From Echria macrotheca (Eukaryota > Ascomycota > Sordariomycetes > Sordariales > Schizotheciaceae), in NCBI GenBank assembly GCA_030411725.1, contig MU839833.1, positions 1,426,001 through 1,490,000 on the forward strand: 64,000 nucleotides of DNA, read 5' to 3'. Shown here in pieces: positions 1-10,069 of this stretch. The first letter of the stretch is position 1; each line of letters opens with the position of its first letter. The notes below the pieces were generated by a model. It was given only the letters and a program-made list of their open reading frames with translations, did no database searches and was not told the DNA's origin. The translations under genes and the position numbers were made by a program.

Positions 1-203
1 ACGGATGGGGTTGTTGGTGCCGGTCCGGGAGGAGCGGGAAGACCGGGTGCGGGGGTCGGCGCGGGAGTCGGAGGTGTTGGGGCCGGGGCCGGTGTCTCAC
101 CGACCGACGGGATCGTATCGAAGCCTGTGGTTGGCGGGCTGGCCAGTAGCGGCGTCGACTCGTCCTGGTCCTGATCGTGTTCGGTGTGTTCTGTGGACGA
201 CAT
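1..203 (-). CDS. N-terminal part of an unidentified protein, cut by the window edge
   Basis: Reading leftwards from an ATG at 203, the minus strand stays open to base 1 (67 codons). The peptide starts MSSTEHTEHDQDQDESTPLL and becomes very rich in Pro, Ala and Thr. An acidic start followed by a 'TPLL' motif is common in the cytosolic N-termini of fungal membrane transporters, but no transmembrane segment falls inside the window, so the family cannot be named. Codon-like structure with no stop in a GC-rich stretch supports coding. A possible intron donor (GGTGAGAC) lies about 35 codons in, so the exon may end before the window edge. Confidence 0.5.
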   Translation of the reverse strand, partial: MSSTEHTEHDQDQDESTPLLASPPTTGFDTIPSVGETPAPAPTPPTPAPTPAPGLPAPPGPAPTTPS

Positions 204-1200
204 TTTTGTTTTTTGGTCGTTGTCTTTGCTGTCTCTCTGTTGGTGATGGCCCCCCGCTTTTGCCCTGTTCAGCCTTCTCTCACTCTCTGTCTCTGTCTCC
301 CTCTTGTGCCGGTATCTACCTGTCTCCCAAAATCTCACGAGAATAACCAAAAAAAGTTTGCAGCAGCAAATTTTTTTTGGACAAATGTTCCAGCTCCCGT
401 AAAGATATCTCTTCCTCGAAGATGACCGAGTGAGCTGAGTGAGATAAGAAAGAGAAAGATAGAGTGAAAGCTGAAAAATAAGCGAAGAGGCTGTGTGTGA
501 GATATTTCTTCACTCCTCTCTTCCTTTCTCCTCTGCTCAGCCAGCCTCTCTGCTGCGCTCTGCTGTGCTCCTCCAAACCTTTTTTTCCAAAATGGCTTGG
601 CGCAAAGTGGCGCCCACCCTCATGACCCCCCTCCGCTCCGCTCCGCTCCCATAACCCCAGCACCCTTTCCCCTTTTCGGACTGTGTCTCTGGGCCAACCA
701 AGTTGGCGAGATTTGCTTCAGAGTTTCCTCCCATTTGACCCGCTTGGGTTTGCGATAGTGCGCGATAGTTAGGGGTATGAAGAAGTGCAGGTAAGGATGC
801 TTGTTTTGTGGAAGAGAGGATGAGCCCTCAGGACTGGCTAAATACAGGTGGTTGTGGTCCGTGTGCTCCTGCTAACGTTATCCTGCTGGGGTGCTCTTTC
901 CTGGCCCAACAGATAGTTAGGTTTCCGAAGTGTATAGAAGAGCAGATTTGCTACGAAAGAGAAACGTCCCATTTGTGTAGCCCGGGGTTCGTGAGAAGAG
1001 GAGAAGGGGATCCTTATCATGCCGGATACCGGCCGATGCAGTCGACCGCTAACAGGAGAGAACCTCCAGCCTACCCCCTTCGTGGAGAGCAGAACACCAG
1101 ACACAGACGAAAACTCAAAAATTATGTGACCCCGAACCCGTGATCAAGCCAGCAACTCTGAACGCCGCAGCACCTTGCCTATTATATACACAACAGCACC
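204..1200. other. Intergenic, no gene seen
   Basis: This stretch separates the start of the left-edge gene from the 3' end of the PHD-finger gene. It has C/T-rich runs near 250-340 and 500-560 that fit the leader and promoter of the minus-strand gene at the edge. Short ORFs on both strands (for example 808-1143 plus) have no recognisable domain and no codon bias; they were not called. Confidence 0.6.
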
Positions 1201-2682
1201 TCACCTCCCGCTCATCCCATTCTCCTCCACCTTCCTCCCCTTCTCATCGTACACAACGACGCTAAACGCTTCATAGTCATCATCATCAGTCAGATGCTCC
1301 CCATCCACCGCCAGCCGACTACTATACACCCCCCTCCCCGGCTTCGGCCACAACCGCACCAGCGGGTCATAGTCCTCATCCTCCTCCCTCTCCTGGCTAT
1401 CCTCCTTCTCCTTCTGCCCTTTCTTCCCCCTGCCCGGCCCCGACGACGACGCCCTGCCCGCCGTCTTGCGCACAAAGTTCATCTGCCCCGTCGGGTTGGC
1501 GTCCGCCCTCGGAAACAACCCCTCGACCGTCGATCCGGCAAACAGCGAACGGGGCGGTTCAACAGCCGACGGGAAGATGGGCAAATCAGGATGAACCTCG
1601 AGCACCCCCATGACAAGGCTGACAAGCTCCGGGTTCGACAGCGTCATGAGATAAGCCCGCCTCTGCTGCGGCGTCTTGCCCGCCCAACTCTCCTTCGGCG
1701 GGGGCGCCGCCTTCTCCACCTTCTGCTTCTTGCCCACACTCGCCCGACTGCGCTTCTCGACGCACTCCACACAGAACCAGCTGCGCTGCACGTCGCGCAC
1801 CACGGCATCGTCGATCCACGGCTCATGACACGTCTGGTGCCAGCCGTCGTTGCAGCCATCGCAGAAAACCATCTGGTTCGTGGCCGGGCTGTGCATGCGC
1901 GTGCACTTCTTGCAGAGCGCCTGCTCGACCGTCCGCTTCCCGTAGTGTTTCCGCTTGCCCGTGTTGTCCATGGCCGCCGGGTTGTACGCGTCGGGCTTCT
2001 GCACCTGACGGCCCGACTTCGTAGTTGTCAGCGGCGTCGAACTCTCCGGAGGTGCAGACTCGGGCTCCGGCGCTTCGACCCGGTCCGAGTGCTCACTTGA
2101 CTCGCCATCCTGGCTCTTGAGACGCTTGCGCCGTGGCGCTCCTTTGGACACGGCCGTGGTTTTGGGCTTCTTGACTTTGCTCTCGACAGATAACGTCCTG
2201 ATAGTGGGCAGCTTGGGCGGTGGGACTGGCTTTCCCGAGGCAGTAAGGCCGCTTGAGATCCTCCTTATGGCGCTCATGCCGGAAATCTTGGCTGTCGGTC
2301 CGGGACGAAGAGACGGTATCGAGAGCGAACCAGCCGATTTCTGTGTCGACGTTTGCGTGTCGGCCTGTGTTTGCGGCATCTGCATCGTGAGCGAGGAAGA
2401 AGTGTTCATTCCCATGACGAGCCGCCGCTTCACGTCCTCATATGTCGATGGCGGGATGCTGGCCACGGCTGAGGCTGCCGAGAGGGCCGACGTCAGGCTG
2501 CTGGGCTCGCCCTTCATCCTCTTGAGAATCAACTGCGTCGCTGCAGTGAACTGGGGTATATATGGCGGCCGCGTAGCCGGGGGCGAGGCCGTCGGGATAG
2601 CACCCGACAGAGTTCGAGCAGGACTCGGCAAGGGTTGGGGTCCCGGGGATGCCTCCCCAGGGGTTGCATCTTGTTCCGCCAT
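1201..2682 (-). CDS. PHD-finger nuclear protein
   Basis: Single-exon gene of 493 residues. Residues 256-307 form a C4HC3 PHD finger: CKKC, then CDGC, a WH..C pair and a final CVEC. PHD fingers read the methylation state of histone H3 tails, so a chromatin role is inferred. The N-terminal 250 residues are Ser/Pro/Thr-rich and disordered, with basic patches near 171-190 (RRKRLK) that could be a nuclear signal. The C-terminal part has a helical stretch (about 335-365, 'TPQQRRAYLMTLSNPELVSL'), then a Gly/Lys/Glu-rich low-complexity run. The start at 2682 is the first ATG of the open frame. The exact complex cannot be told from sequence alone. Confidence 0.85.
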   Translation of the reverse strand: MAEQDATPGEASPGPQPLPSPARTLSGAIPTASPPATRPPYIPQFTAATQLILKRMKGEPSSLTSALSAASAVASIPPSTYEDVKRRLVMGMNTSSSLTMQMPQTQADTQTSTQKSAGSLSIPSLRPGPTAKISGMSAIRRISSGLTASGKPVPPPKLPTIRTLSVESKVKKPKTTAVSKGAPRRKRLKSQDGESSEHSDRVEAPEPESAPPESSTPLTTTKSGRQVQKPDAYNPAAMDNTGKRKHYGKRTVEQALCKKCTRMHSPATNQMVFCDGCNDGWHQTCHEPWIDDAVVRDVQRSWFCVECVEKRSRASVGKKQKVEKAAPPPKESWAGKTPQQRRAYLMTLSNPELVSLVMGVLEVHPDLPIFPSAVEPPRSLFAGSTVEGLFPRADANPTGQMNFVRKTAGRASSSGPGRGKKGQKEKEDSQEREEDEDYDPLVRLWPKPGRGVYSSRLAVDGEHLTDDDDYEAFSVVVYDEKGRKVEENGMSGR

Positions 2683-3017
2683 GGTCGACGTTCTCTAAGA
2701 GGCTGGATCTGGGGTATGCACTACAAGTAAACGCATCTAGTGAAATTAGCACGGGCCTAGAAAAGATGGCGACGGGAAGTCAGCCGTGTAGCCTACAGTT
2801 TATTATAGGGAGGTCAGGTGCGGCTTCGTCCTTTCATTCTGTCGATTCGAATCTGTATCCGCCTATCGGGGTCGTGTGCGCAACTCGAACGCTACTGCAG
2901 TCAATTGGAGTCACGAGTGGTTCAGTCAGAGGTTGTTGCCAATTGTTGCGGTCGAGCCAGTTCACGTGATAATCAGCTGATTTACCCTAACCCTCCCCAC
3001 ATCTATCTACCGTCTAT
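2683..3017. other. Short intergenic spacer
   Basis: Spacer between two minus-strand genes: promoter and leader of the PHD gene plus the 3' end of the CoA-transferase gene. It contains CCCTAACCC near 2986-2995, a chance-length match to the fungal telomere unit. No gene seen. Confidence 0.6.
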
Positions 3018-4544
3018 CTACCTGACCACCCCTTTTTCTCGCAGATTTTGTATTTCCTGTTTGCCCAATCCCAAATCCCGCAGTACTTCGTCGGTGTGCT
3101 GACCCAGTGTTGGTGGTGGACTACGGATTTTCGGTTTGGTCTCGGAGTACTTAACGGGCGAGTTCACCATCTTGATGGGACCGCACTGGTCATGGTCCAC
3201 CTGAACCACCATGTCGCGAGCCAGAGTGTGTTCGTGGGTTAGCGTCGTCAACACATCATTCACGGCCGCGTACGGCATTCCCCGGCCCTCAAAGATGTCC
3301 AGCCAATCCTGCGTCGTCATGGTCACCGTGATGTCCTCGATCTGACGCTCCAGCTCGTCCCGGTTGGCCACGCGACTGGCGTTGACCTTGTACTTTGGGT
3401 CTTCCTTCCACTCGGGTCGACCGAGTCCGTCGCACAGAATGCCAAACAGTCGATCGTTTCCGCCCCCGAACAGAATATCGCCATCCTTGGTCTTGAAGGA
3501 CTTGTAGGGGACGATGGAAGCTGTGTTGTTAGCGATGTCTTTTGAGAACAGCCATGACTTACGATGAGCGGTACCCCAGCGACCAGAGTCCTGTTTGCCG
3601 CTGATCAGACAGCTGCTGGCAATGTTGGCTAATGTTGCCGTTTGGCAGTCGCTCAGCGCCGCGTCGATATGTTGGCCCCTGCCGGTCTTGGCTCGGGACA
3701 GCAGGGCCGCCATGATGGCATTGCTTGTGTACAGGCCGGTTGTGAGGTCCGTAACTGCGACGCCAACCTTGACTGGCGGGCCGTCTCGGCTGCCGGTGAT
3801 GTGCATGAGCCCGAACTCGGCCTCGACCATGACATCGTAGCCAGCTCGTTGCGAGTACGGCCCGGTCTGTCCATAGCCCGTTATGGAGGCGTAAATGAGT
3901 GCAGGGTTGATGTTCCGGACGGTGTCGTAGTCTAGGCCGTACTTTTTCAGGGAACCAGGCAGGTAATTCTCGACGAGGATGTCGCATTTGGCCGCCAGCT
4001 TGTGTAATATGTCGACTCCTGCGGGATCCTGGAACGACAGGGCCAACGACTTTTTGTTGCGGTTTACCTGGAATGTCAGTGCCCTCGTTAAGTAGGTAGG
4101 TGGGGAGGACAAACACCAAGAAAGTAGGCAGATTCCCCGGGTCCTTCATGGGAAGATCCAGGGGCGTACTTGGCATATGGCGGGCCCCATGCTCGAGTGT
4201 CGTCGCCCCTGACGGGATGCTCGATCTTGATGACTTCGGCTCTCCCTGGTCTTAGCAAACCCGGCTCCGTTTGTCTAATCACTGCTTACCCTAAATCTCC
4301 CAATATTTGTGTGCAGTAAGGCTAGTCTCATCAGTATTGCAGAGATGAAATGGCCGGATGGGCTCGGAGGCCAGGGCAAAGCAAGCCGGTTACTTACACC
4401 GGCCAGAACTCTTGTCATGTCCAAGACTCGATAACCCTCAAGAGGGAGCGACCCATCTCCGGATAACGCGGAACTGAACCATCTTCGACAGCTGGATGTA
4501 AATGGCCTACTGGCTCGTCGTGTCGCAGTCAATACCCTACTCAT
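3018..4544 (-). CDS. Mitochondrial class III CoA-transferase (CaiB/BaiF family, SUGCT-like)
   Basis: Five exons (4398-4544, 4290-4321, 4115-4241, 3563-4067, 3018-3520) give 437 residues. Splicing restores family motifs across each junction: VLDMTRVLAG then PYCTQILGDLG, then AEVIKIEHPVRGDDTRAW, then VNRNKKS, then GTAHPSIVPY. Exon 2 is only 32 nt. The family moves CoA between carboxylic acids; closest resemblance is to the succinyl-CoA:glutarate CoA-transferase type (SUGCT), which acts in lysine and glutarate breakdown. The probable catalytic Asp is in 'AGYD', about residue 180. The N-terminus (MSRVLTATRRASRPF, Arg/Ser-rich, no acidic residues) is a typical mitochondrial presequence. The substrate is inferred from family resemblance only. 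It is divergent from the SF3A2 gene, start to start 390 bp. Confidence 0.9.
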
Positions 4545-4934
4545 ACTGGACGAGAAGCCTCAAGGCGGTGTTGTTTGTCGGGTCAAGATCGGCGGGAATA
4601 ACCCCCGCCAAATGATGGCGGGGATTTTCAGAGGACATCGTTGCTGCCGGACTAAAATCACCACTTCCATTGTCAGCCATTTACAGAATACGGTCAGAAA
4701 TCTCCAGATATAGACCTTCTACAAATAAATACTGGGTTTTGCCTCTCATTGGTGTTTAGCAAGTCTGTACACCAGCAATTGGTCATGGCACCTGTTGTGT
4801 AAGTGGCAAGTGTCAGGTGGCGAACCGGCACCAGCTGTCAATTTGTCGCGCTCAGTCGCGGCAACTTTTCTGACTTCATCCATCGCATCCATCCATCCAC
4901 CTCCCATCGAGGTCATCCACCACATCGTACCACC
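4545..4934. promoter_or_regulatory. Shared divergent promoter region (CoA-transferase / SF3A2)
   Basis: A 390 bp gap lies between two genes that point away from each other, so both promoters must sit here. The half next to SF3A2 is C/T- and CATC-rich (4875-4930), as is common in leaders of strongly expressed fungal genes. No TATA box stands out. Confidence 0.5.
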
Positions 4935-5678
4935 ATGGATTATCAAAATCGCGCAGGCTCCAAATTCGGCGGCGGAGGTGTCGCATCGTCAAGCGCCACA
5001 AATGCAGACCGACGGGAACGCCTACGAAAGCTCGCGCTCGAGACCATCGACCTCGACAAAGACCCCTACATCTTTCGCAACCATCTGGGCTCGTTCGAGT
5101 GCCGTCTCTGCTTGACCGTCCACCAGAACGATGGCTCCTACCTCGCCCACACCCAAGGAAAAAAGCATCAAACAAATCTAGCACGCCGTGCCGCGCGGGA
5201 ACAGAAGGAAGGAAAAGGAGAGGTCGATCCGCAGACTGGCTTGCCTGTCGGCGTCGTGGGCGCGGGCTTTGCTGCCCTGGGACTTGGTGGAGGGGCGCCC
5301 CGGCGGAATGTGGTCAAGATCGGACGGCCGGGATACAAGATCACCAAGATTCGCGATCCGATTACGCGACAACAGGGCCTGCTCTTCCAGCTACAATACC
5401 CCGACATCGGAACGGGCGTGACACCCAAGTGGCAGGTCATGAGCGCGTTTACACAACGCGTCGAAGAGCCGGACAGAAACTTTCAGTATCTGCTGGTGGC
5501 AGCTGAGCCGTACGAGACGTGTGGCTTCAAGATTCCCGCTCGCGAGCTCGACAAACGGGAGGATCGCCAGTTTGAGTTTTGGGATCCCGATTCCAAGGAG
5601 TACTGGGTGCAGATCATGTTTATGACGGAACGCGAGGAGAGGTTCAACGCCGCACCGGGCCTTACGGGACGCAGGTGA
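4935..5678 (+). CDS. prp11: Splicing factor 3a subunit 2 (SF3A2 / Prp11)
   Basis: Single-exon gene of 247 residues. It is a core subunit of the SF3a complex of the U2 snRNP, which stabilises U2 on the branch site during pre-spliceosome assembly. The N-terminal block MDYQNRAGSKFGGGG is a family hallmark. A matrin-type C2H2 zinc finger spans about residues 56-78 (CRLC ... HTQGKKH). The rest (about 115-240, including 'PGYKITKIRDP' and 'FKIPAREL') is the conserved Prp11 fold. The chosen ATG at 4935 has a CACCATGG context; an upstream in-frame ATG exists but would add an unrelated extension. The fungal form lacks the long Pro-rich tail of animal SF3A2. Confidence 0.95.
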   Translation: MDYQNRAGSKFGGGGVASSSATNADRRERLRKLALETIDLDKDPYIFRNHLGSFECRLCLTVHQNDGSYLAHTQGKKHQTNLARRAAREQKEGKGEVDPQTGLPVGVVGAGFAALGLGGGAPRRNVVKIGRPGYKITKIRDPITRQQGLLFQLQYPDIGTGVTPKWQVMSAFTQRVEEPDRNFQYLLVAAEPYETCGFKIPARELDKREDRQFEFWDPDSKEYWVQIMFMTEREERFNAAPGLTGRR

Positions 5679-6303
5679 TGGCTGGGACGTGGAAAGAAGT
5701 CTGTATTCTTGGGAGTTGGAGGAGAGGGGGGACTGAGAGAGAGCGAGGGACAGTTTCTCATCACTGCTCTTATGGGCAGTTGGATGGACACTGCATGCCT
5801 TGCTTACCTTCTCTCTACGATATGTACGGGTCACCAATGGCGTCCGGAGTTTGGCATGATTCCATGGTGCATCTGTCCAGTAATGCTGGATGTGACAATG
5901 CAGCTAGCACTTAGAAGTCCAGACCTAGGTTACCCAAGTGGTGCATAGTTCTGTGGCAGGCTTCCAACGCGAAGCAAAGGCTATTGTAACGTGCCCCAAT
6001 AGATCCTCGGTAGCAGAACAATAGCGTGAAAAAGACCACTGTTTCAATAGAGCGCAAACAAATCACTGGACAAACCGATGCCAGAGCCTGGGGAATGTGA
6101 AGACCAAGCACAGTGCACGGTAGGATTCTGCACGGCTGCTGCGAAAGTGGACCGTGCCTCGACGCCAAATCCACAGCTCAGCAACCGCGTTCCAGTTCCT
6201 AGCTTCACCTCATCCAGAATCTGGGCATCCTCACACCAATATTCAACACAACAGTTTCCGCCACACTGCAATTTCTCCCAGTATCGTCGAGACTACAGCC
6301 CAG
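5679..6303. promoter_or_regulatory. Intergenic: SF3A2 3' end and Rsc7 promoter
   Basis: Non-coding 625 bp between two plus-strand genes. It contains one ACCTAGGT palindrome (5933-5940). The last 100 bases before the Rsc7 ATG are rich in CACAC and CATCC, consistent with a leader. No ORF with recognisable similarity. Confidence 0.5.
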
Positions 6304-8068
6304 ATGGGTTCCCGGCGCTCCGGTCGCGCTGCCGCAAAGCGCGCCCAGCAGGCTCTAGGTAAGTTTTTTCTTCTCCCTCCCCCCCCTTACACGCGCGCAA
6401 CCCTTCAACCCACTACCGACTGGCGCATTGCCCCTCTGCATATTTCGCACAACCTTAATTCTCCCAGTAAGCCTGTCGCAATACTAACCCGATTCCTCCC
6501 CTACAGAAAGCACACCCAAAACCTTCGAAGGCATCGACGACGACGACGAGACGATGCAGGATGCTGACCAGGACGAGCCAGAAGCTCCCGCCGAGCCCGA
6601 GGAGGCAGACAAGGAGGACGAGTCGGCCGCCGAAGAGGACGAGGCGCAGGAGGAAGACGAAGAGTCAGCGAAATCGCCAACTCCTCCGCCCGAGCCCGTC
6701 ATTCGCCGTCGTCGTCTCGGTCGCCCGCCCAAGAATCGCCCGCCCGACTGGGACACACTACCTATTGAGCGTCCAACAGACTCGGACGGTACCCCCCGTA
6801 GACGCGGTCGCGGAGGCTGGAGAGGTCGCGGTGGACGGAAAGGGCAACATTTTCAACCCACCCAGCAGACAGTCGATAAAGACGGCACCATGTTGGACAT
6901 AGTAAACGACGAGGTCGAGCTTCCCGATGATCCAGAGGGAGAGACTAAGGTGGACAAGCTCGGAAATCTCCAAGGAGGTCGCGAATACCGCTGTCGAACC
7001 TTTACAGTCGCCGGCCGCGGCGACCGGCTTTACATGCTTTCCACGGAGCCGGCTCGTTGCGTCGGTTTCCGCGACTCATACCTCTTCTTCACCAAACATA
7101 AGAAGCTCTACAAGATCATTGTCAACGACGACGAAAAGCGCGACATGATTGAGAGAGATATCATTCCCCACAGCTACAAGGGTCGAACGATTGGAATTGT
7201 CACAGCCCGTTCGGTTTTCCGCGAGTTTGGTGCCTTGATCATCGTCGGAGGCCGCCGTATCATTGACGACTACGACGTGGCCAAGGCCCGCGAGGAAGGT
7301 CTCGTCGAGGGTGAGATTGCCGATCCCAACGATCACTTCGACCCGGACAAGCCCTACAATAAAAACCAGTATGTGGCATGGTTCGGTGCCAGTGCTGTGT
7401 ACCACGCGAGCGGCCCAGCTCTTCCTCAGCAAAACATCAAGGTCGACTCCAAGAAGCGTCGCGTGGCTGTCAACGACACGAACTGGCGTCTGGAGCATGC
7501 CCGCGAGGCGAGGTAAGAATTGCGATTGCTGTGTAGGAAATACACTAACTTTTACAGTCGATTCAACAGCATGATCAACTCGATGCGTCGGCAGAATCTG
7601 AACGGCGTTTACGAAATCCACACTAATACCATGCACTACCCACAACATATGCAGCCTACGCGAGCCCGTATCGAGCAGGTTGCAGACAGCAGCGCCGAGA
7701 CTGGTTCGGCAGCGTTTCCTCCTCTTAACCCGGCCATTTCCCGCAATTTTCTGGTCATGGACACCCAGATGGAGATGCCGCCTCGAGGAGTCGCCCCGGC
7801 TGCTTATACCCCCGCACCCTTTGATCCATCGGCGCCTAGTCAGGACGATTCCGTGCCGGATTTCCTGGCGCCATTCCAGGGACTGAGGGCCGTCTCGGAT
7901 GATATTAAGGAGCTGCTGCCCCCGGAGTGCCGCAAGGCGTTTGATGACGCTCTCAAAGTTGAGTTGGATTGGGTTGCGAGTCGTGGCACCGAGGCGACGA
8001 CCACTTCCAGACGTGCTCCGGTGGTCGACAAGGCCATTGTTCCGTATTCGACGCATCCCCAGAACTGA
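6304..8068 (+). CDS. rsc7: RSC chromatin-remodelling subunit Rsc7/Npl6-like
   Basis: Three exons (6304-6358, 6507-7512, 7558-8068; introns 148 and 45 nt) give 523 residues. The first exon encodes MGSRRSGRAAAKRAQQAL and joins in frame to ESTPKTFEG. Residues 27-76 are strongly acidic. An AT-hook-like basic patch (RRRRLGRPPKNRPP) lies at 86-99, and an RG-rich patch follows near 115-130. The conserved Rsc7/Swp82 domain starts around 165 (GREYRCRTFTV) and runs through 'CVGFRDSYLFF', 'GRTIGIVTARSVFREFGA' and, after the last junction, 'SRFNSMINSMRRQNLNGVY'. RSC is a SWI/SNF-class ATP-dependent remodeller in the nucleus. The length fits fungal orthologues. Confidence 0.9.
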
Positions 8069-9193
8069 AGTCCTTTTACTCAGTTATCATTTGGGCGGTA
8101 TTCTTCCCCCGGATTAGCGGATCAGTTTATCAGCTGGGGACTTCTGATTCGCAAGCTGCGGAAGTGCAGCATTTAAGGGATGCGGACGGCATCCCGGGAG
8201 GTTTATCCCCATCGCACCGGCATTGTGCTGGTCCGCGATTAATGCAGACAACAGCATATGGGCCCTCTTAAGACGAATCATCATCTAAAGAAGGAAACCG
8301 GCTCGGGAAAACGACGTCTCGGGGAGATATTTGTATGACTATATGTGTAATACCCCACAACAGTTATTGAGCAAGGCAAGCGACGGTTCGGGTCTTTCGG
8401 TTACACATGTTTGCCTAGAGCTAGGCATAGGGCGACGGCGTTTTTAATCCTGGTTGGGATGGATGGAGAGAAGGTGGCTCGTCTGATCATGGCGTTGGGA
8501 GAGAGGATAGGAGCATGCATCTGACGTGGTTTGATGCCTGCCTTTTTCTTTCGAGATGGCTTGCGGTGCCTCTGAGGTTTATGGGCTGGGAAATGGGAGG
8601 GAGCGTGGTTCGTTTTTTTATCCTAGGTAGCGCCGTTTATGCGGACGTGGATCGGCTGGTACAGTCTCCGATTTTGCTGGTGCGGTGATTACTATGGGTC
8701 GTGATTCCCGTGTGGTGAGAAGGCTACTTGTGTTCTTCGTATGATGGTGCTGAGCGTTGTAGAATATTTGACTTTGGTTGGCCAATGCTTTGGTTCCGTT
8801 CCCGTGGCCCCGCATGATGTGCCAGCCTCGTTCGTACCTAGGTAACTTGTGCACTTACTTACTGCAAACTTGAGTTTTCATGCTGGTTTTTCCATCTCCG
8901 TGCTCCAGATGAGAAGCTATAAACTGTCCCGCTGAATACCACTAGCGAAGAACCTGTTTGCCGGAGCATCCCGCGAAGCATGCCGTGAACTCGACAAGCC
9001 CAAACTCGAATCACTACCTATCCTAAACCCGCCACCCTCACTCACCTTTCATTGAACCTCCAAGCCTGCCTACCGTATCTTTCCACCGCCAGCCACATTA
9101 CATCAGGACCACCACCACCACCCCCATCCATCCAAATCCAATCAACAACCCTTCTTATTACCAGACAAAACCACTTTTTTTTTTTCCAAAACA
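8069..9193. other. Intergenic: Rsc7 3' flank and NIP30-gene promoter
   Basis: No gene seen. Two copies of the CCTAGGTA motif lie here (8632-8639 and the full TACCTAGGTA at 8835-8844). The 150 bp before 9194 are C/A-rich with a T9 run, typical of a leader. Confidence 0.5.
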
Positions 9194-10069
9194 ATGTCCC
9201 GCTTCATCTCAGCAGGCGCAATCGACGCCACAACAGGCGAACCTTCTTCAACCACTTCTACCACTCCTCCCACTTCTACGACCTCTACATCGTCCACCAA
9301 AAAATCCCAAGAATGGGAACAAGTCCAAGCCCAACTCGCCGCCGCCCGGGCCGGTCGTGCTGCTTCCGAGAAAAGAGGAGGAGGAGGAGAGCCGGAAAGA
9401 AGTCTGTACGACGTGCTGCAGGCGAACAAGGCGGCCAAGCAGGCCGCGTTCGAGGAGGCCAGTCGGCTGCGGAATCAGTTCCGCGCGCTGGACGATGACG
9501 AGATCGAGTTTCTTGAGGGGGTCAGACGGAGACAGCGGGAGGAGGAGGAGCGGGTTAGACGGGAGACGGAGGAGGGGCTTAGGGTTTTTAGGGACGGGGG
9601 GGATAGGTATAGGTCTAAGGGGGGGAGTGAGGGGGGTGAGGGGGATGGGGAGGAAGGGGAAGGGGATGGGGATGGGGGAGAGGAGGTGGTGAGTTGGGAG
9701 TTGTTGGGGAGGAGGAGGAAGACGAAGAAGAGGAAGGGCCTGCATAACGAAAATGATGGGGGGGAGGAGGGGAGGAAGAAGGTTAGGGTTGGGGGGTTGG
9801 GGGTGAAGAAGAGGGTGGACCAGGAGGAGGAGGAGGAGGAGGAGGAGAAGAAGAAGAAGGGGGATGGGGATGGGGACGGGGGCGAGGATGGGAAGGGGAG
9901 GGTGGTGGTTGAGGAGGGGAAGGCGGTTGAGAAGGCGGAGGGTTCCAAGGTGACCAAGGCGGATGGGAAGGATAAGGTCGAACAGCCTGCTGTTGTGGCC
10001 GGCGGGACGATGAAGAAGTTGGGTGGGCTTGTGGCTTATGGTTCTTCTGATGAGGATGACGATTACTGA
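9194..10069 (+). CDS. NIP30 / FAM192A (PSME3IP1) N-terminal domain protein
   Basis: Single exon, 291 residues. Residues 3-115 match the Nip30 N-terminal domain: a start FISAGAIDA, the 'SLYDVLQANKAAKQAAFEEA' block, then 'NQFRALDDDEIEFLEGV'. In animals this protein binds the proteasome activator PA28-gamma in the nucleus; the fungal role is not established. After residue 125 the protein is low complexity, dominated by Gly, Glu and Lys. That part of the gene is extremely purine-rich on the coding strand (9540-9960), with many G runs and GGG glycine codons, unlike any neighbour. The C-terminus has a short conserved-looking tail (LVAYGSSDEDDDY), a probable acidic CK2-type site. Confidence 0.85.
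   Translation: MSRFISAGAIDATTGEPSSTTSTTPPTSTTSTSSTKKSQEWEQVQAQLAAARAGRAASEKRGGGGEPERSLYDVLQANKAAKQAAFEEASRLRNQFRALDDDEIEFLEGVRRRQREEEERVRRETEEGLRVFRDGGDRYRSKGGSEGGEGDGEEGEGDGDGGEEVVSWELLGRRRKTKKRKGLHNENDGGEEGRKKVRVGGLGVKKRVDQEEEEEEEEKKKKGDGDGDGGEDGKGRVVVEEGKAVEKAEGSKVTKADGKDKVEQPAVVAGGTMKKLGGLVAYGSSDEDDDY

Noticed and set aside
808..1143. 111-codon plus-strand ORF
   Set aside because: No codon bias, no domain, and it overlaps the likely 3' end of the PHD gene.
7076..8056. 326-codon minus-strand ORF
   Set aside because: It lies antisense to the Rsc7 exons, whose plus-strand frame carries the family motifs; its peptide has no pattern.
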